DNA from: Pseudoalteromonas luteoviolacea
GTDB taxonomy: Bacteria; Pseudomonadota; Gammaproteobacteria; Enterobacterales; Alteromonadaceae
Assembly (NCBI RefSeq): GCF_021654285.1
Contig: NZ_JAKFZS010000023.1
Coordinates: forward strand, 39,238 to 103,237
Direction of reading: 5' to 3'
Length of the DNA stretch: 64,000 nucleotides
A program made the translations under genes and the position numbers. Shown here piece by piece: positions 42,820 to 53,300 of this stretch. The notes beneath the pieces are model-generated. The model searched no databases. It saw only the letters and a list, made by a program, of their open reading frames with translations, and was not told where the DNA came from. The stretch's first letter is position 1, and every line of letters starts with the position of its first letter.

Positions 42820-43362
42820 TTAGTCTAAAAGTGGGAATTGCTTGGCAATACTTGAGCCTGTCTCTTGGGCAACCCAGCCTTCTGTATTATTGAATAAGCG
42901 AATAGCTGTAAACTCAGGGTCGCTGCCCATATCAAACCAATGTGGTGTGTGATCTGGTACAGATATTAAATCACCTTGCTGGCAGAATACTTGATAGATC
43001 TTATCTGCGATATGCAGGCAGAATAGTCCATACCCTGCCACAAAAAAGCGCACTTCATCTTCACTGTGGGTATGTTCAAAAAGAAATTTTTCGCGCATCG
43101 CTGGCGCATTTGGATTGCCTTTTTGTAGCGCAACGACGTCGACGGTTTGGTAGCCCCCTTGTGCTTTTAAGCGCTCGATATCTTGGCTATATGCGTTAAT
43201 GATATCCGCTTCAGTGGCTTCTTTTGCTAAGATTTGTGTTGCTTGCCATTGCTCAAAGCGCACCCCAACCTCAGCCAGTTTTTCAGCAATGATACTTGCC
43301 TCTTCGCTTTGGAACGTGGCTTTTTGTGGCTGCGCTTCTTGATAGATATGTAAGTAACTCAT
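42820..43362 (-). CDS. mtnD: acireductone dioxygenase
   Basis: A 180-residue cupin that splits the acireductone intermediate with oxygen to give 2-keto-4-methylthiobutyrate and formate (Fe form) or methylthiopropionate, formate and CO (Ni form). The metal ligands are visible in FEHTHSEDEVRFF (HxHxxxxE) and PDHTPHWFDMG. Which metal is used cannot be judged. It lies 14 bp downstream of mtnC in the mtnB-mtnC-mtnD run. Confidence 0.94.
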   Translation of the reverse strand: MSYLHIYQEAQPQKATFQSEEASIIAEKLAEVGVRFEQWQATQILAKEATEADIINAYSQDIERLKAQGGYQTVDVVALQKGNPNAPAMREKFLFEHTHSEDEVRFFVAGYGLFCLHIADKIYQVFCQQGDLISVPDHTPHWFDMGSDPEFTAIRLFNNTEGWVAQETGSSIAKQFPLLD

Positions 43363-43376
43363 GACGGTGTCTCGTT

Positions 43377-44045
43377 TTAAATATGCTCAAAACTGGTGAT
43401 AAAAGCATGGTGAGTGCTTTTGGGTTGATCATCGCGCCACAGTTGTAAAGTCTGTAGGCCGGCTGCTTTGGCCGCATCAAGTTCCGCGACGACATCACTT
43501 AAAAATAGGATGTCAGCTGCTTCAAAAGGCAGGCTTTGCACTATGTTGCGATAAGACTCAGATTGCTGCTTTGCACCCACTCGGGTATCAAAATAGTCGC
43601 TAAATAAGGCACGTATATCGCCAAAATCTGAATGAGCAAAAAGCAGTTGCTGGGCTTTCACTGAACCGGAAGAATACACATACAGTGCCGTGCCTGCTTG
43701 ATGCTGTGCAGTTAAATAGGCATGGGCATCTGGGTAGATATGGCCTGTGAAGTCGCCTTGTTGATAGCCATTTTGCCAGATCAAACCTTGTAACTGTTTA
43801 AGTGGCGTTATTTTTTTATCTGCTTCAATCCAGCCAAGTAAGGTGTCGATTACGGTATCTAAACTTGCTTCTGGCTGAGCTATTTCTGCTCTGACGGCAT
43901 CAAGTTGAACTCGCACTTGAGGGTCATCTTGTGACGCTTTAACAAAGTCAGCTAAGTGCTTTGCGGCATAGGGAAAAAGAATGTCTTTGACGAATGAAAT
44001 ACGGGTAATCGTGCCTTCAATATCAGTGAGAATGGCTTTTGTCAC
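43377..44045 (-). CDS. mtnC: enolase-phosphatase E1
   Basis: A 222-residue HAD-family bifunctional enzyme that enolises and dephosphorylates 2,3-diketo-5-methylthiopentyl-1-phosphate to acireductone. The HAD nucleophile motif is DIEGT (ILTDIEGTITRISFVKDILF), YSSGSVKAQQLLF supplies the serine motif and LFLSDVVAELDAA the acidic motif. It overlaps mtnB by four bases. The single-gene enolase-phosphatase is the route used by Klebsiella and many gammaproteobacteria, in contrast to the split MtnW/MtnX of Bacillus. Confidence 0.94.
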   Translation of the reverse strand: MTKAILTDIEGTITRISFVKDILFPYAAKHLADFVKASQDDPQVRVQLDAVRAEIAQPEASLDTVIDTLLGWIEADKKITPLKQLQGLIWQNGYQQGDFTGHIYPDAHAYLTAQHQAGTALYVYSSGSVKAQQLLFAHSDFGDIRALFSDYFDTRVGAKQQSESYRNIVQSLPFEAADILFLSDVVAELDAAKAAGLQTLQLWRDDQPKSTHHAFITSFEHI

Positions 44046-44659
44046 TTTACTGCTCCTTCTAATTTTATTCGCTCTAATTCACAGGCGAACAAGAACTCTA
44101 GCCCCTCGATATGACGGCGAGTTTCAAAAATGCTGTTGCCCAATGCATATAAACCATGACCACGGATCAAAACCCCATGTGTGACTGGGTATGTTTCATG
44201 GTACTTGGCAACCCGTGCCGCCAATGCGGGAATATCCTGATCGTTATCAAAGATGGCAATTGATAGCGTATCTAGGTGACTTTTAATCCCAGACAGTGAT
44301 TTTTGCATCTCATAGCCTGTCACTGAAAACTGGTTACTGCGTATAAAGCGTGACAGGACAGTCGCCGCCACTGAGTGCGTGTGTAAGATGCATCCTGCTT
44401 GCGGTTGTAACTCATATAACTTGAGGTGCAAGGCAGTTTCAGCTGAGGGTTTACCGTCACCTGAGACGATTTGGCCATGCTGGTCTAATTCTAAAAACTG
44501 CTCTGGCGTGAGGTGGCCTTTATCAAAGCCGCTGGCGGTGACGACAAAGCCATCATCGGTTTTCATAGAAAAGTTCCCGCCAGTCGCGGGCACCCAGCCT
44601 TGTTGGCTAACCCAACGGCCAGCATCTATGAGCGCTTGTTTTGCTGCCTTTGTTTGCAT
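44042..44659 (-). CDS. mtnB: methylthioribulose-1-phosphate dehydratase
   Basis: A 205-residue zinc aldolase-class II-type enzyme that dehydrates methylthioribulose-1-phosphate. The zinc ligands are in LHTHSVAATVLSR and RGHGLYALGNSI. N-terminal GGNFSMKTDDGFVVTASGFDKGHL is typical. It is the first gene of the mtnB-mtnC-mtnD run; its upstream region to 44755 is shared with the divergent aminotransferase and holds possible MetJ boxes at 44674-44697. Confidence 0.94.
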   Translation of the reverse strand: MQTKAAKQALIDAGRWVSQQGWVPATGGNFSMKTDDGFVVTASGFDKGHLTPEQFLELDQHGQIVSGDGKPSAETALHLKLYELQPQAGCILHTHSVAATVLSRFIRSNQFSVTGYEMQKSLSGIKSHLDTLSIAIFDNDQDIPALAARVAKYHETYPVTHGVLIRGHGLYALGNSIFETRRHIEGLEFLFACELERIKLEGAVK

Positions 44660-44673
44660 ATTCGATCATCCTA

Positions 44674-44697
44674 AGAGATTTGGACGGCTATACTTCT
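44674..44697. promoter_or_regulatory. possible MetJ boxes between mtnB and the aminotransferase
   Basis: Three eight-base units in register, AGAGATTT, GGACGGCT and ATACTTCT, match AGACGTCT at about 5, 6 and 5 positions. Weaker than the mtnK-mtnA operator and not seen elsewhere in the region, but located in the matching divergent gap. Confidence 0.4.
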
Positions 44698-44755
44698 ATC
44701 TTTGGCAATGATAGCATCGCTTTATCGCCTACGCCATAACCAAAAGAGTTACAAA

Positions 44756-45895
44756 ATGGAAAGTAAATTACCAGACGTCGGTACCAGTATTTTCTCTACC
44801 ATGACAGGGCTTGCTAATGAGCACGGTGCACTGAACCTCTCTCAAGGTTTTCCTGAGTTTGATACCCCAAGCCAGCTCAAACATGCGCTATCAGCACATA
44901 CGTTAGCTGGATATAACCAATATGCCCCCTCTCCTGGGTTGCCAGTTTTACAGCAGGAGATTGCGGCACTTGTTGCGCGTCGATACCAGCAAGACATTGA
45001 TGCTGCGGCACAAGTGACGGTCACTGCAGGTGCGACAGAGGCATTGTTTGTGGCAATTCAGGCGCTAGTACGTAAAGGTGACGAAGTGATTGTATTTGAC
45101 CCGGCGTATGATTCATATCGCCCTGCGGTTGAATTGGCCGGTGGTCGCACGGTACATATTCCTTTGTGCGCACCAGGTTATGCCATTGACTGGACACAAG
45201 TCAGTGCTGCTGTGACACAAAAAACACGTGCGATTATTATAAATAGCCCCCACAATCCAAGTGCAAAAACATTGAAACAAGCTGATCTCGATGCATTGAA
45301 AGTGCTGCTCAACAAGCATGATATTTATCTGATCAGTGATGAAGTGTATGAGCATATTACCTTTGATGGCGCCCCACATTTGAGTGTGCTACGTGACTCT
45401 GAGCTTGCAGCACGGGCCTTTGTGGTATCCAGTTTTGGTAAAACATTTCACTGTACTGGTTGGAAGATGGGGTACTGTATTGCACCTGCAAATTTGACGG
45501 TTGAGTTTAGAAAAATCCATCAGTTTGTGAACTTCTCAAGCTTTACGCCTGCACAATTGGCTTTGGCTGATATGCTGCGAGATGCACCTGACCATGTGGA
45601 TGAATTAGGACTGTTTTATCAACAAAAACGTGATGTACTGGTTGAGGCACTGGCGACAAGCCGTTTTAAGATCCTGCCAAGTGAAGGCACGTATTTCTTG
45701 TTACTTGATTATAGTGATATATCAGACGTAGATGATGTGACTTTTTGCCAGCAATTGGTTGAGCAAATGGGTGTCGCAGCGATCCCGTTAAGTGTATTTT
45801 ATGACAAGCCTAATGGCGATAAAATTATTCGCCTGTGCTTTGCTAAAGAAACCGAGACCTTAATCGCTGCAGCGGAGAAATTATGTCAACTTTAA
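44756..45895 (+). CDS. mtnE: PLP-dependent methionine aminotransferase (MtnE-like)
   Basis: A 379-residue class I/II aminotransferase of fold type I, close in sequence to E. coli YbdL, a methionine aminotransferase. ATG 44756 gives MESKLPDVGTSIFSTMTGLA; an upstream in-frame ATG at 44702 lacks a plausible site. PLP lysine is in SSFGKTFHCTGWKMGY, with NSPHNPSAKTL and SDEVYEHI binding segments. In this context it would transaminate 2-keto-4-methylthiobutyrate to methionine, the last step of salvage. The omega-amidase gene overlaps its end by 13 bp. The exact amino donor is inferred to be glutamine. Confidence 0.85.
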   Translation: MESKLPDVGTSIFSTMTGLANEHGALNLSQGFPEFDTPSQLKHALSAHTLAGYNQYAPSPGLPVLQQEIAALVARRYQQDIDAAAQVTVTAGATEALFVAIQALVRKGDEVIVFDPAYDSYRPAVELAGGRTVHIPLCAPGYAIDWTQVSAAVTQKTRAIIINSPHNPSAKTLKQADLDALKVLLNKHDIYLISDEVYEHITFDGAPHLSVLRDSELAARAFVVSSFGKTFHCTGWKMGYCIAPANLTVEFRKIHQFVNFSSFTPAQLALADMLRDAPDHVDELGLFYQQKRDVLVEALATSRFKILPSEGTYFLLLDYSDISDVDDVTFCQQLVEQMGVAAIPLSVFYDKPNGDKIIRLCFAKETETLIAAAEKLCQL

Positions 45896-46653
45896 CCGTA
45901 AATATAGTGCAATATGATATTGCTTGGTTAGCGCCTGAGCAGAATATCGCAACGATTGAAAAGCTGGTTGCGAATGTGCCTCCTGGTGATTTGCTATTGC
46001 TACCTGAGACCTTTGCCACTGGATTTGCGTTGCAACAGACAACGGATGAACAAGCAGCGCAGGCGAGGGCATTCATACAACAGCTGGCTAAACGTTTACA
46101 GTGCGTTGTCGCGGGGTCTGTATTGGTGCCTCATAAAGGTAAAAAAGCCAATCGCTTTTACTGGACTTGGCCTGATGGTACTGAGTGTAGTTATGATAAG
46201 CGCCACCTGTTTTGCTTGGGCAATGAAGGGGACCATGTAGTACAAGGTAGTGAGCGAAAAATCTTTGAAATAAAAGGCTTTAAGCTCTTGCCTCAAGTGT
46301 GTTATGACTTACGCTTTCCGGTCTTCCAGCGCAGTAAAAATGACTATGATGTGATGGTGAATGTCGCAAACTGGCCATCGGCAAGACGCCATGCTTGGGA
46401 TACATTATTATGTGCTCGAGCGATTGAAAATCAGTGCTTTGTTTTAGCTGCTAATCGCATTGGTGAAGATGGCAAAGGCGTCGCTCATAACGGCGGCACG
46501 GTGGCACTAGATTATTTAGGCCAGCCTATGGCACACGTCGCTGATGATGAAGCGGGTGTTGTGACGGTGACGCTCGATAAAGCCAAATTAGCTGAGTTTA
46601 AACGCCAATTTCCAGCACACTTAGATGCGGATGCATTTGACCTCCCCTTATAA
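45883..46653 (+). CDS. omega-amidase (nitrilase family, YafV-like)
   Basis: A 256-residue nitrilase-superfamily amidase. The catalytic Glu-Lys-Cys triad is visible in LLPETFATGF, YDKRHLF and LPQVCYDLRFPVF. YafV-type omega-amidases hydrolyse 2-oxoglutaramate to 2-oxoglutarate and ammonia. The gene overlaps the aminotransferase gene by 13 bases, so both are made together; a glutamine transaminase producing 2-oxoglutaramate pulled forward by an omega-amidase makes the final salvage step effectively irreversible. The reaction pairing is inferred from operon structure. It ends near a symmetric terminator. Confidence 0.88.
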   Translation: MSTLTVNIVQYDIAWLAPEQNIATIEKLVANVPPGDLLLLPETFATGFALQQTTDEQAAQARAFIQQLAKRLQCVVAGSVLVPHKGKKANRFYWTWPDGTECSYDKRHLFCLGNEGDHVVQGSERKIFEIKGFKLLPQVCYDLRFPVFQRSKNDYDVMVNVANWPSARRHAWDTLLCARAIENQCFVLAANRIGEDGKGVAHNGGTVALDYLGQPMAHVADDEAGVVTVTLDKAKLAEFKRQFPAHLDADAFDLPL

Positions 46654-46656
46654 ATT

Positions 46657-46676
46657 GGAGCAGCCTACGCTGCTCC
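46657..46676. terminator. putative bidirectional terminator
   Basis: Perfect eight-base stem GGAGCAGC / GCTGCTCC with four-base loop CTAC, between convergent genes. The T-run is short (TTAT). Confidence 0.6.
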
Positions 46677-46682
46677 TTATCA

Positions 46683-49600
46683 CTAGACGTTATATTGATG
46701 CACCAACAGGGCTTGCTGAGGTGTGGCGACTTCAGTAGATTGCCCATGCTCATCGTCTGGCAGTGTAAAGTACCCCAGTAAGTTTTTCATTTCCATTGCT
46801 TGGGCAGCCATGCGTTTTGCAGCCGCCATGGTCTCTTCGGTGATGGCAGAGTTTTCTTGAATGAGATCTGTGAGTCTTTGCACTACCACATCGACCTCTG
46901 CAATGGCTTGCTTTTGCGTCAAGGTAGAGCGATTGATACTCACAATGTTTTGATTCACATCAGCAACGGCTTGCACAATATGCTCGAGTTTTTCACCTGA
47001 GCTATTGGCGAGCGTGGTGCCTTGCTGCACTTTATCGTTACTGTTGGCAATGATCTCTTTGATTTGCTTTGCCGATGACGCACTGCGCCCAGCCAGTTCG
47101 CGTACTTCATTAGCGACGACTGCAAAGCCTCGTCCATGCTCTCCTGCGCGGGCAGCTTCTACGGCAGCATTCAAAGCCAACAAGTTGGTTTGAAATGCCA
47201 ACTCATCGATCACCGAGACAATTTCATTGATGTCTTTGCTGGCTGCATTGACTTCACCTATGGCGTGCACGGTGTCTTGTGATAGCGTACCACCTTCTTT
47301 GGCGATACATTCTGCATTGTGTGATTTCTCGACCGCGGTTTCTGATTGCAAAGCGACTTGAGTTAGTTCTTCCAGAATGTGCCCAGTACTCGCGTTGGCT
47401 TCTTCTAAATTCGCAGCTTGTTCTTCAGTACGTCGGCTGATCTCCGCATTGCTTGCGGCTATTTCTTCGGTGCTGTGAGCAACCAAGCTTGCTGCGCTTT
47501 GAATGCTTTCAATGACATGTGTGAGCTTGTGTGTAGTGGTATGAACGTCTTGCTGCAAGGTGGCAAATACGCCTTGATAATGCCCTTGGACTGAGGTGCA
47601 TAAATCCCCTCTTGCGATAGCACTTAAGCTGTCTGTCACAGCATGAATGGCGGTAGAGATCGTATCTATGGAGCTGTTAACATCCTCTTTTAGTTGTAGT
47701 AACTGGCCTTGCAATGAGGACTCGATTTTATGGGAAAAATCGCCTTCACTCATCGCCGCCATGACACTGGCAAGCTCTTCGACAACTTGGCTTAAATTGT
47801 TGACGGTATGATTAATGTCGTTTTGCAATGTTGCAAGCTGTCCTTTCAAAGGCGTTTGTATCGTGCGGTCAAAACGGCCATGACTGATGGCCATCATGAC
47901 AGATGAAATCTCACTGATGGCTTGATCTAAGCTCGCGATTGACAGGTTTACATTGGCTTTTAATTGCCCCAATTGGCCATGGGCTGATGCTTCTATTGGG
48001 TGTTTGAAGTCGCCTTCACTGACCGCGGCCATGGTATTGCCAATGTCTTTGAGGATCGCTTCAAGATTATCCATACTTAAGTTGGTGTCATGTTTCAATT
48101 GCGCGAGCTGGCCAGACAGCGGGTGTGTGATCCGTTTCGAAAAGTCTCCATTACTGATGGCGCTCATGGTTAAGCTGAGTTCATCAATGGCACCACTCAG
48201 TGCCTGTATAGAGTTGTTCACACTGTCTTTTAAGCGGGCTAAACTGCCGCGCGCTTCGACAGTGACTTGCTGCTTAAATTCCCCTTTTTCAACACAACTC
48301 ATGACATTGACAATATCGTTCATGGTGTCGTCAATAGAGATCACAGAACGGTTTATATTGGTTTTTAACATATCTAAGTCGCCACTGAGCGGAGCAGTGA
48401 TCTGTTGATTAAATCGCCCTTTGGCCATGGCTTGCATGACCAAGTTGATCTCTGCTAATGCGGTTTGCAAACTGGATGAGCACTCATTGGTGGCTTCTTT
48501 TAACTCTTTGAGTTCACCATTGCATGGCACGCTTATCCGATCATTGAATGTGCCTTTGGCCATTTGATTGAGGACACGGTTCGCTTCGGAAATGGAAAGC
48601 TGCAAGGCGTCGAGCAGAGAATTAAAGGCTTGTGCGCTTTGACCAATCTCATCTCGGGAGCTGACGTCAGCACGTAGCGAAAAATCCCCTCGCGTTTGCA
48701 CTTCGCGCATGGTGTTGACTAAATTATGCACGGGTCGAGCAAGACTTCTGGCAAACCAAACTGCAGTTAACAAAATTACGCCGATACTTACGAGCATGAC
48801 AATTGCCATGGTTTGGCGCAGCGCGCCGACAGGAGCAAATGCCTCTGCTTCGTCAATTTCTGCTAACAGGGCCCATCTCACATCAAAGACTTGCAAGTCG
48901 CTGTATGCTGAGAGTACAGGGTTACCATTGTAGTCGGTGACGACTTTTTGTCCTTGCTGCCCTTGCATCGCTAATTGATAGGACTCTGTTGCGATGGTGC
49001 CTTTATCTGGGTTTGCAAAGGAAGCCACTACAGAGTGGTTAATGGGATCTAAGTAAGAGTCAGAGCGCATTAACCCATCGGGACCAACAAGGTAGGTTTC
49101 ACCACTTTCTCCCAGTCCATGGCGTTCACTCATGATGTCATTCAGTGCGTCAATAGAGAGCTGAAAAATTAAGGTGGCCTGAGAAATACCATCAAAATCC
49201 AGTGGCATAGCTACAAAGCTTGCGGGCGCATTATATGAGGGCAAGTATGGCTCATAGTCTGCAAATAGCATTTGGTCTTGTTCGATTAAGGCGCGATTAA
49301 ATACGTCGGCGATACTGCTATTGGCATACGGACCTGTGCTCAAAGAAGTGGCGAAGTCGACTTCTTTAAATACTGAGTACACAATATTACCGCTGTAATT
49401 ATCGACGATAAAAATATCATAAAGCTGGTAAACGTCAGTGATCTCGCGGAAAAATTCATGGTGGCGCTGGTGTGCAAGATCATAAGCATCTAAATGCCCT
49501 GTGGCGTTGAGTGCATCTTTCTCACCGATTGGGTGGGGATTATCTGCTAAATAGCGTGCTTGCAATGTCATGCCCTGACCAGAGAGTGAGTCTAGCAATG

Positions 49601-49991
49601 AATTGAGCGCTACCTTACTATTTGTTTGTTGTTCAAAGCGAGGCAAAAAGGCGTCTTGATAAAACTGCTGTAGGTTACTAGGGATGGATTGGGTCGCTTG
49701 CGTTTCGTCAAATCCATCGAGTAAGTCTTGTGTTGCCTGTATCAGGTAGGGGTTGATGGCTAAGGCGCGAAGCTTGTCTTCAACTGTTTTAAAATGCCTC
49801 TCTATCGCGCGTTTTTTCACTTTACCCACGGCACCCAGTTGGGCATAAACCTGTTCACTGATGGTATTGGAAGCTTGAATAAGTGAAAAAGCAATAATGA
49901 CAGTAGCGGGGATGAGGGCGACAAGTAAAAAAGCGGCCATGAGCTTTTTTGCGAGATCGAGCGATTTTAAAAATTGGTGTATGCGAGACAT
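46683..49991 (-). CDS. methyl-accepting chemotaxis protein with a long poly-HAMP array
   Basis: A 1102-residue chemoreceptor. ATG 49991 is chosen because GGAGGG (49999-50004 complement) is seven bases upstream; an ATG at 50024 would precede that site. After the N-terminal helix and a large periplasmic dCache-like domain (to about 385) comes a second helix, a canonical HAMP (ARSLARPVHNLVNTMREVQ), then eight more tandem HAMP-like repeats of about 47 residues, each with the pattern xxxGxFxxxI (for example MAKGTFNDRI, VSEGDFKHPI, ISHGRFDRTI). The signalling tip follows (LAFQTNLLALNAAVEAARAGEHGRGFAVVANEVR). It controls flagellar motor or another output in response to an unknown ligand. Confidence 0.9.
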   Translation of the reverse strand: MSRIHQFLKSLDLAKKLMAAFLLVALIPATVIIAFSLIQASNTISEQVYAQLGAVGKVKKRAIERHFKTVEDKLRALAINPYLIQATQDLLDGFDETQATQSIPSNLQQFYQDAFLPRFEQQTNSKVALNSLLDSLSGQGMTLQARYLADNPHPIGEKDALNATGHLDAYDLAHQRHHEFFREITDVYQLYDIFIVDNYSGNIVYSVFKEVDFATSLSTGPYANSSIADVFNRALIEQDQMLFADYEPYLPSYNAPASFVAMPLDFDGISQATLIFQLSIDALNDIMSERHGLGESGETYLVGPDGLMRSDSYLDPINHSVVASFANPDKGTIATESYQLAMQGQQGQKVVTDYNGNPVLSAYSDLQVFDVRWALLAEIDEAEAFAPVGALRQTMAIVMLVSIGVILLTAVWFARSLARPVHNLVNTMREVQTRGDFSLRADVSSRDEIGQSAQAFNSLLDALQLSISEANRVLNQMAKGTFNDRISVPCNGELKELKEATNECSSSLQTALAEINLVMQAMAKGRFNQQITAPLSGDLDMLKTNINRSVISIDDTMNDIVNVMSCVEKGEFKQQVTVEARGSLARLKDSVNNSIQALSGAIDELSLTMSAISNGDFSKRITHPLSGQLAQLKHDTNLSMDNLEAILKDIGNTMAAVSEGDFKHPIEASAHGQLGQLKANVNLSIASLDQAISEISSVMMAISHGRFDRTIQTPLKGQLATLQNDINHTVNNLSQVVEELASVMAAMSEGDFSHKIESSLQGQLLQLKEDVNSSIDTISTAIHAVTDSLSAIARGDLCTSVQGHYQGVFATLQQDVHTTTHKLTHVIESIQSAASLVAHSTEEIAASNAEISRRTEEQAANLEEANASTGHILEELTQVALQSETAVEKSHNAECIAKEGGTLSQDTVHAIGEVNAASKDINEIVSVIDELAFQTNLLALNAAVEAARAGEHGRGFAVVANEVRELAGRSASSAKQIKEIIANSNDKVQQGTTLANSSGEKLEHIVQAVADVNQNIVSINRSTLTQKQAIAEVDVVVQRLTDLIQENSAITEETMAAAKRMAAQAMEMKNLLGYFTLPDDEHGQSTEVATPQQALLVHQYNV

Positions 49992-50343
49992 TAAGCGGCC
50001 CTCCGATCCTTGTATTTCTGACATCAGTTTGATGCCTGTTTGCTACATTGCACTGTGAACAGATTATTGGCCAAGCAGGTATAACCCTATAAAAATTATG
50101 GCTAATAATTGTACAGGTTTAAGCTTAGTGTAGAACAGTTCTCAGTAAGATCTAGGCGCTAGGTGTTTCTTTAACTTGCACAAAAATATGAATACAAGAC
50201 AGTATCGCTTGATGGTGCTGCGATTGCGCTATTGCATGAATAAGAAAGGTGAAATAAAAAAACAGTGTGAACTTTTGATGATGCTTTCAAAGATAAAAAA
50301 GAAGCAGCGTGCGCTGCTTCTTCAATCTTACGAAAAGTAGTTA
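49992..50343. other. intergenic region upstream of the chemoreceptor
   Basis: Holds the promoter of the chemoreceptor gene and, on the minus strand, the terminator of the amidohydrolase (50293-50322). No gene is seen; a 61-codon frame across 50171-50356 spans the terminator and was rejected. Confidence 0.5.
50293..50322 (-). terminator. terminator of the amidohydrolase gene
   Basis: GAAGCAGC / GCTGCTTC with loop GTGC, flanked by AA and TT, followed on the minus strand by TTTTTT. Confidence 0.88.
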
Positions 50344-53300
50344 TCAATGTTTCCAATGATACTTATGTGCTTTTTCTTCCATATACGCTTCCGTATCTGG
50401 GTGCATAGGTGTCTTGTTACCATTCTCAAAGAAGAATGGCTGACGATTACGCTGGTAATTACCGACTTCATTCATGGTTGCAGCATCATAGATGCGTCCA
50501 TTTAAAATGGTGTAAGTCACTTTTTCAGACTCACGGATGTCGTTCAGTACATCACCGTCGATGATAACCAGATCTGCAAGCTTACCTTTTTCAATAGTAC
50601 CAATGTCATGGTCCATTGCTAGGTATCTTGCGCCATCAATCGTACCACTGCGCAGGGCTTCCCAAGGCGTAAATCCGCCTTGTGCCATTGACCATAACTC
50701 CCAGTGTGCACCCAAACCTTCACGTTGACCATGCGCACCTATATGTACGGTTACGCCTTTATCACGCAGTTGCTTCGCTGATTTTGCGGCATTGATATGG
50801 TTATAGTGGTGCTCAGGGGCTTTTTCACGGCGGATAGACATTGGTTTAACAACATACTCCGGCACAAAGCTCATCAGGCGCTCATTTTCCCATACATTGG
50901 TTGTGTTGTAGAAGTAGTCTTCACCTTTAATACCACCATATGCCACGTTGAAAGTCGGTGTAAAACCAGCTTCAGTTTGGCTCCACATTTGTGTGACATC
51001 TGAATAGATATTTGGAATTGGCAACGCGTGTTCAAGGCCTGTGTGACCATCGATGATCATGTTCATGTTTTGCTGGAATTTTGAGCCACCTTCAGGCACG
51101 ACCATGATTTCCATTTGCTTCGCGGCTTCTAACACTTGCTGGCGAGTATCACGGCGAGGGTGGTTATAACTTTTCACCGAGATTGCACCAGCGTCTTTTA
51201 AACGCTTAACGTGGAACTGGGCATCTTCTAAGTTATTGATTGGGGTTTTGTAACCTGGTGCTTCACCTGCATATAAGATACGTCCCACAGAATAAATACG
51301 TGGTGCGACTGTCAAACCTGCACGTTGTAGCTCTGCCATCGAGAATACCTCGTTAGAGTTATTTGATGGATCATGAATGGTCGTGACACCAAAGCTAACG
51401 TTGGAGAACTGGTTCCAGTTTTGCTCAGGTTGTAAGTTATGGCTGCCGTAGCTGCCGTGTGCGTGGGCATCGACTAAACCAGGGATCACGGTTTTGCCTT
51501 TGATATCCATTACTTTCGCTGCACTTGGGATAGTCACATCGCTGCGAGCGCCGACGGCGATAATGCGGTTATCTTCAATCAGTACCACACCGTCTTCGAT
51601 GATTTCCTGTTGATTTTCTGCATCACGCATTGTCACAACTTTACCACCAACCAGTGCTAACAAGCCTTTTGGCTTGTCTGAAGGCTGTTCAAAGCTCAGG
51701 TCAATGCCTTCAGCTGTTAGTTCATCAAGGTTGTCAGATGCATTGTCAACAAATGAGAAAGTATCTGTGAGTTTGCGCTGATATAGGTTTGGACCAAATG
51801 CCCAAGTTAATGCGCTACTGTCTGCTTTCCAGTTTAAGAAATCGCCTGAGTATTTAGACACTTGTTTCACTGGGAAGGCTTTACCCCCTTTATTGATTGA
51901 CAGTGTTTTACCTGTGCTAGTAAATGGGGCGACAAAGGTGTTGAAGTGCTCGATAAATGCAACATAGTTGCCATCTGGCGAGACTTTATAATCAAAGATG
52001 AACTCGCCTTTGAAGTGACTGCGCTCTTCATGACCGTTTAAATCAACACTCTTAAGCTCTCTGCTGGTGCTACTGCTAGCAACTGAGAAGTAAATACGCT
52101 CAGGATTCGCACCAAAGTGTGGGTTGTCACCGCTTTTCACGATGCGTTTTGCTTCACCGCCTTTGGCGTCCACGATGTAAATTCCTGGGTGCATTGACCA
52201 GTCGCCGCTGAGTAGGTAACCCCCCGTGACTTTTTTGAACAGGACTTTTTTACCGTCTGGCGAGAAGCTAGGTGAAGTGTAGTGACCTGGGTCTTGCGTG
52301 ATGACGCGACCTTTTCCGCCTTTTGCAGAAACGATACGAATACTGCCTAGTTCTTGGTCATCGTACGTGGTGTATACAATGTATTTGCCGTCACGAGAGT
52401 AGCTTGGGTAAAACTCAAAGTGATCGTTTTGTTTGGTAACTCGACGAACTTTACCTGATTCAATGTCTTTGATGTATAAATGGCCTAACGCTTGGAATAG
52501 CGCTGTTTCACCATCTGGTGAAATCTGTGACCAACGTGCCAGTTTGACTTTAAAGCTATCAGGGGCAACATCTACAGCAAATTTTAGGGCTGGTGTGATG
52601 TCTTTTTCCGCCACGACGCGTGTTGGAATAACTTGTGCCTGCTTTGTTGCAATGTCCACTTTATGGAAGACACCACCAGACCAAAATACCAAGGCTTTGC
52701 CATCAGGTGTGTAAGCAAATGCAGGCGTATTACCTTGTGCACCGTTGGCTTCTTGTAAGTCGCGATCAAGACCGGTGAAAACTTGCGTTTCAATGCCTGA
52801 CTTTAAATCTTTGACATACAAAGCGCTGATCATTTTCTCGCCATTGTCTTCACGTTTTACGAACGCAATTGATTTACCGTCTGGACTTGGCGTTGGGCGA
52901 ATTGCACCACCGGCACCACGGATCACCGTTTCTTCTTCACCGGTTGCTAAATCCCATGAACGGATCTCAAATACAGATGTCAGCGCATTTTTATTGTATT
53001 GCCATTGCACACCTGCTGTGGCATCGACAGAATAGTAGATCTTTTTACCGTCGGTAGAGAAAGCTGGCTCAGCAATATTTTTCTGTGACTTTGCGCCATG
53101 CAGTCTTTCACGTACTAATACGCCTTTACCACCTGAAATGTGGTACATACGAATCGAACCACCTGGAATAGTACGCCCCGTTACCTGGCCTTGTTTGACG
53201 GCAATATATTGACCATCAGGAGACCAAGCTGGATTGTGTAAAAGGTTGTGTGACTCATCAGAGACCTGACGCATGTTGTCGCCATTAATGTCCATCACCC

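Noticed and set aside
50171..50356. 61-residue minus-strand frame overlapping the end of the amidohydrolase gene
   Set aside because: It reads through the strong intrinsic terminator at 50293-50322.
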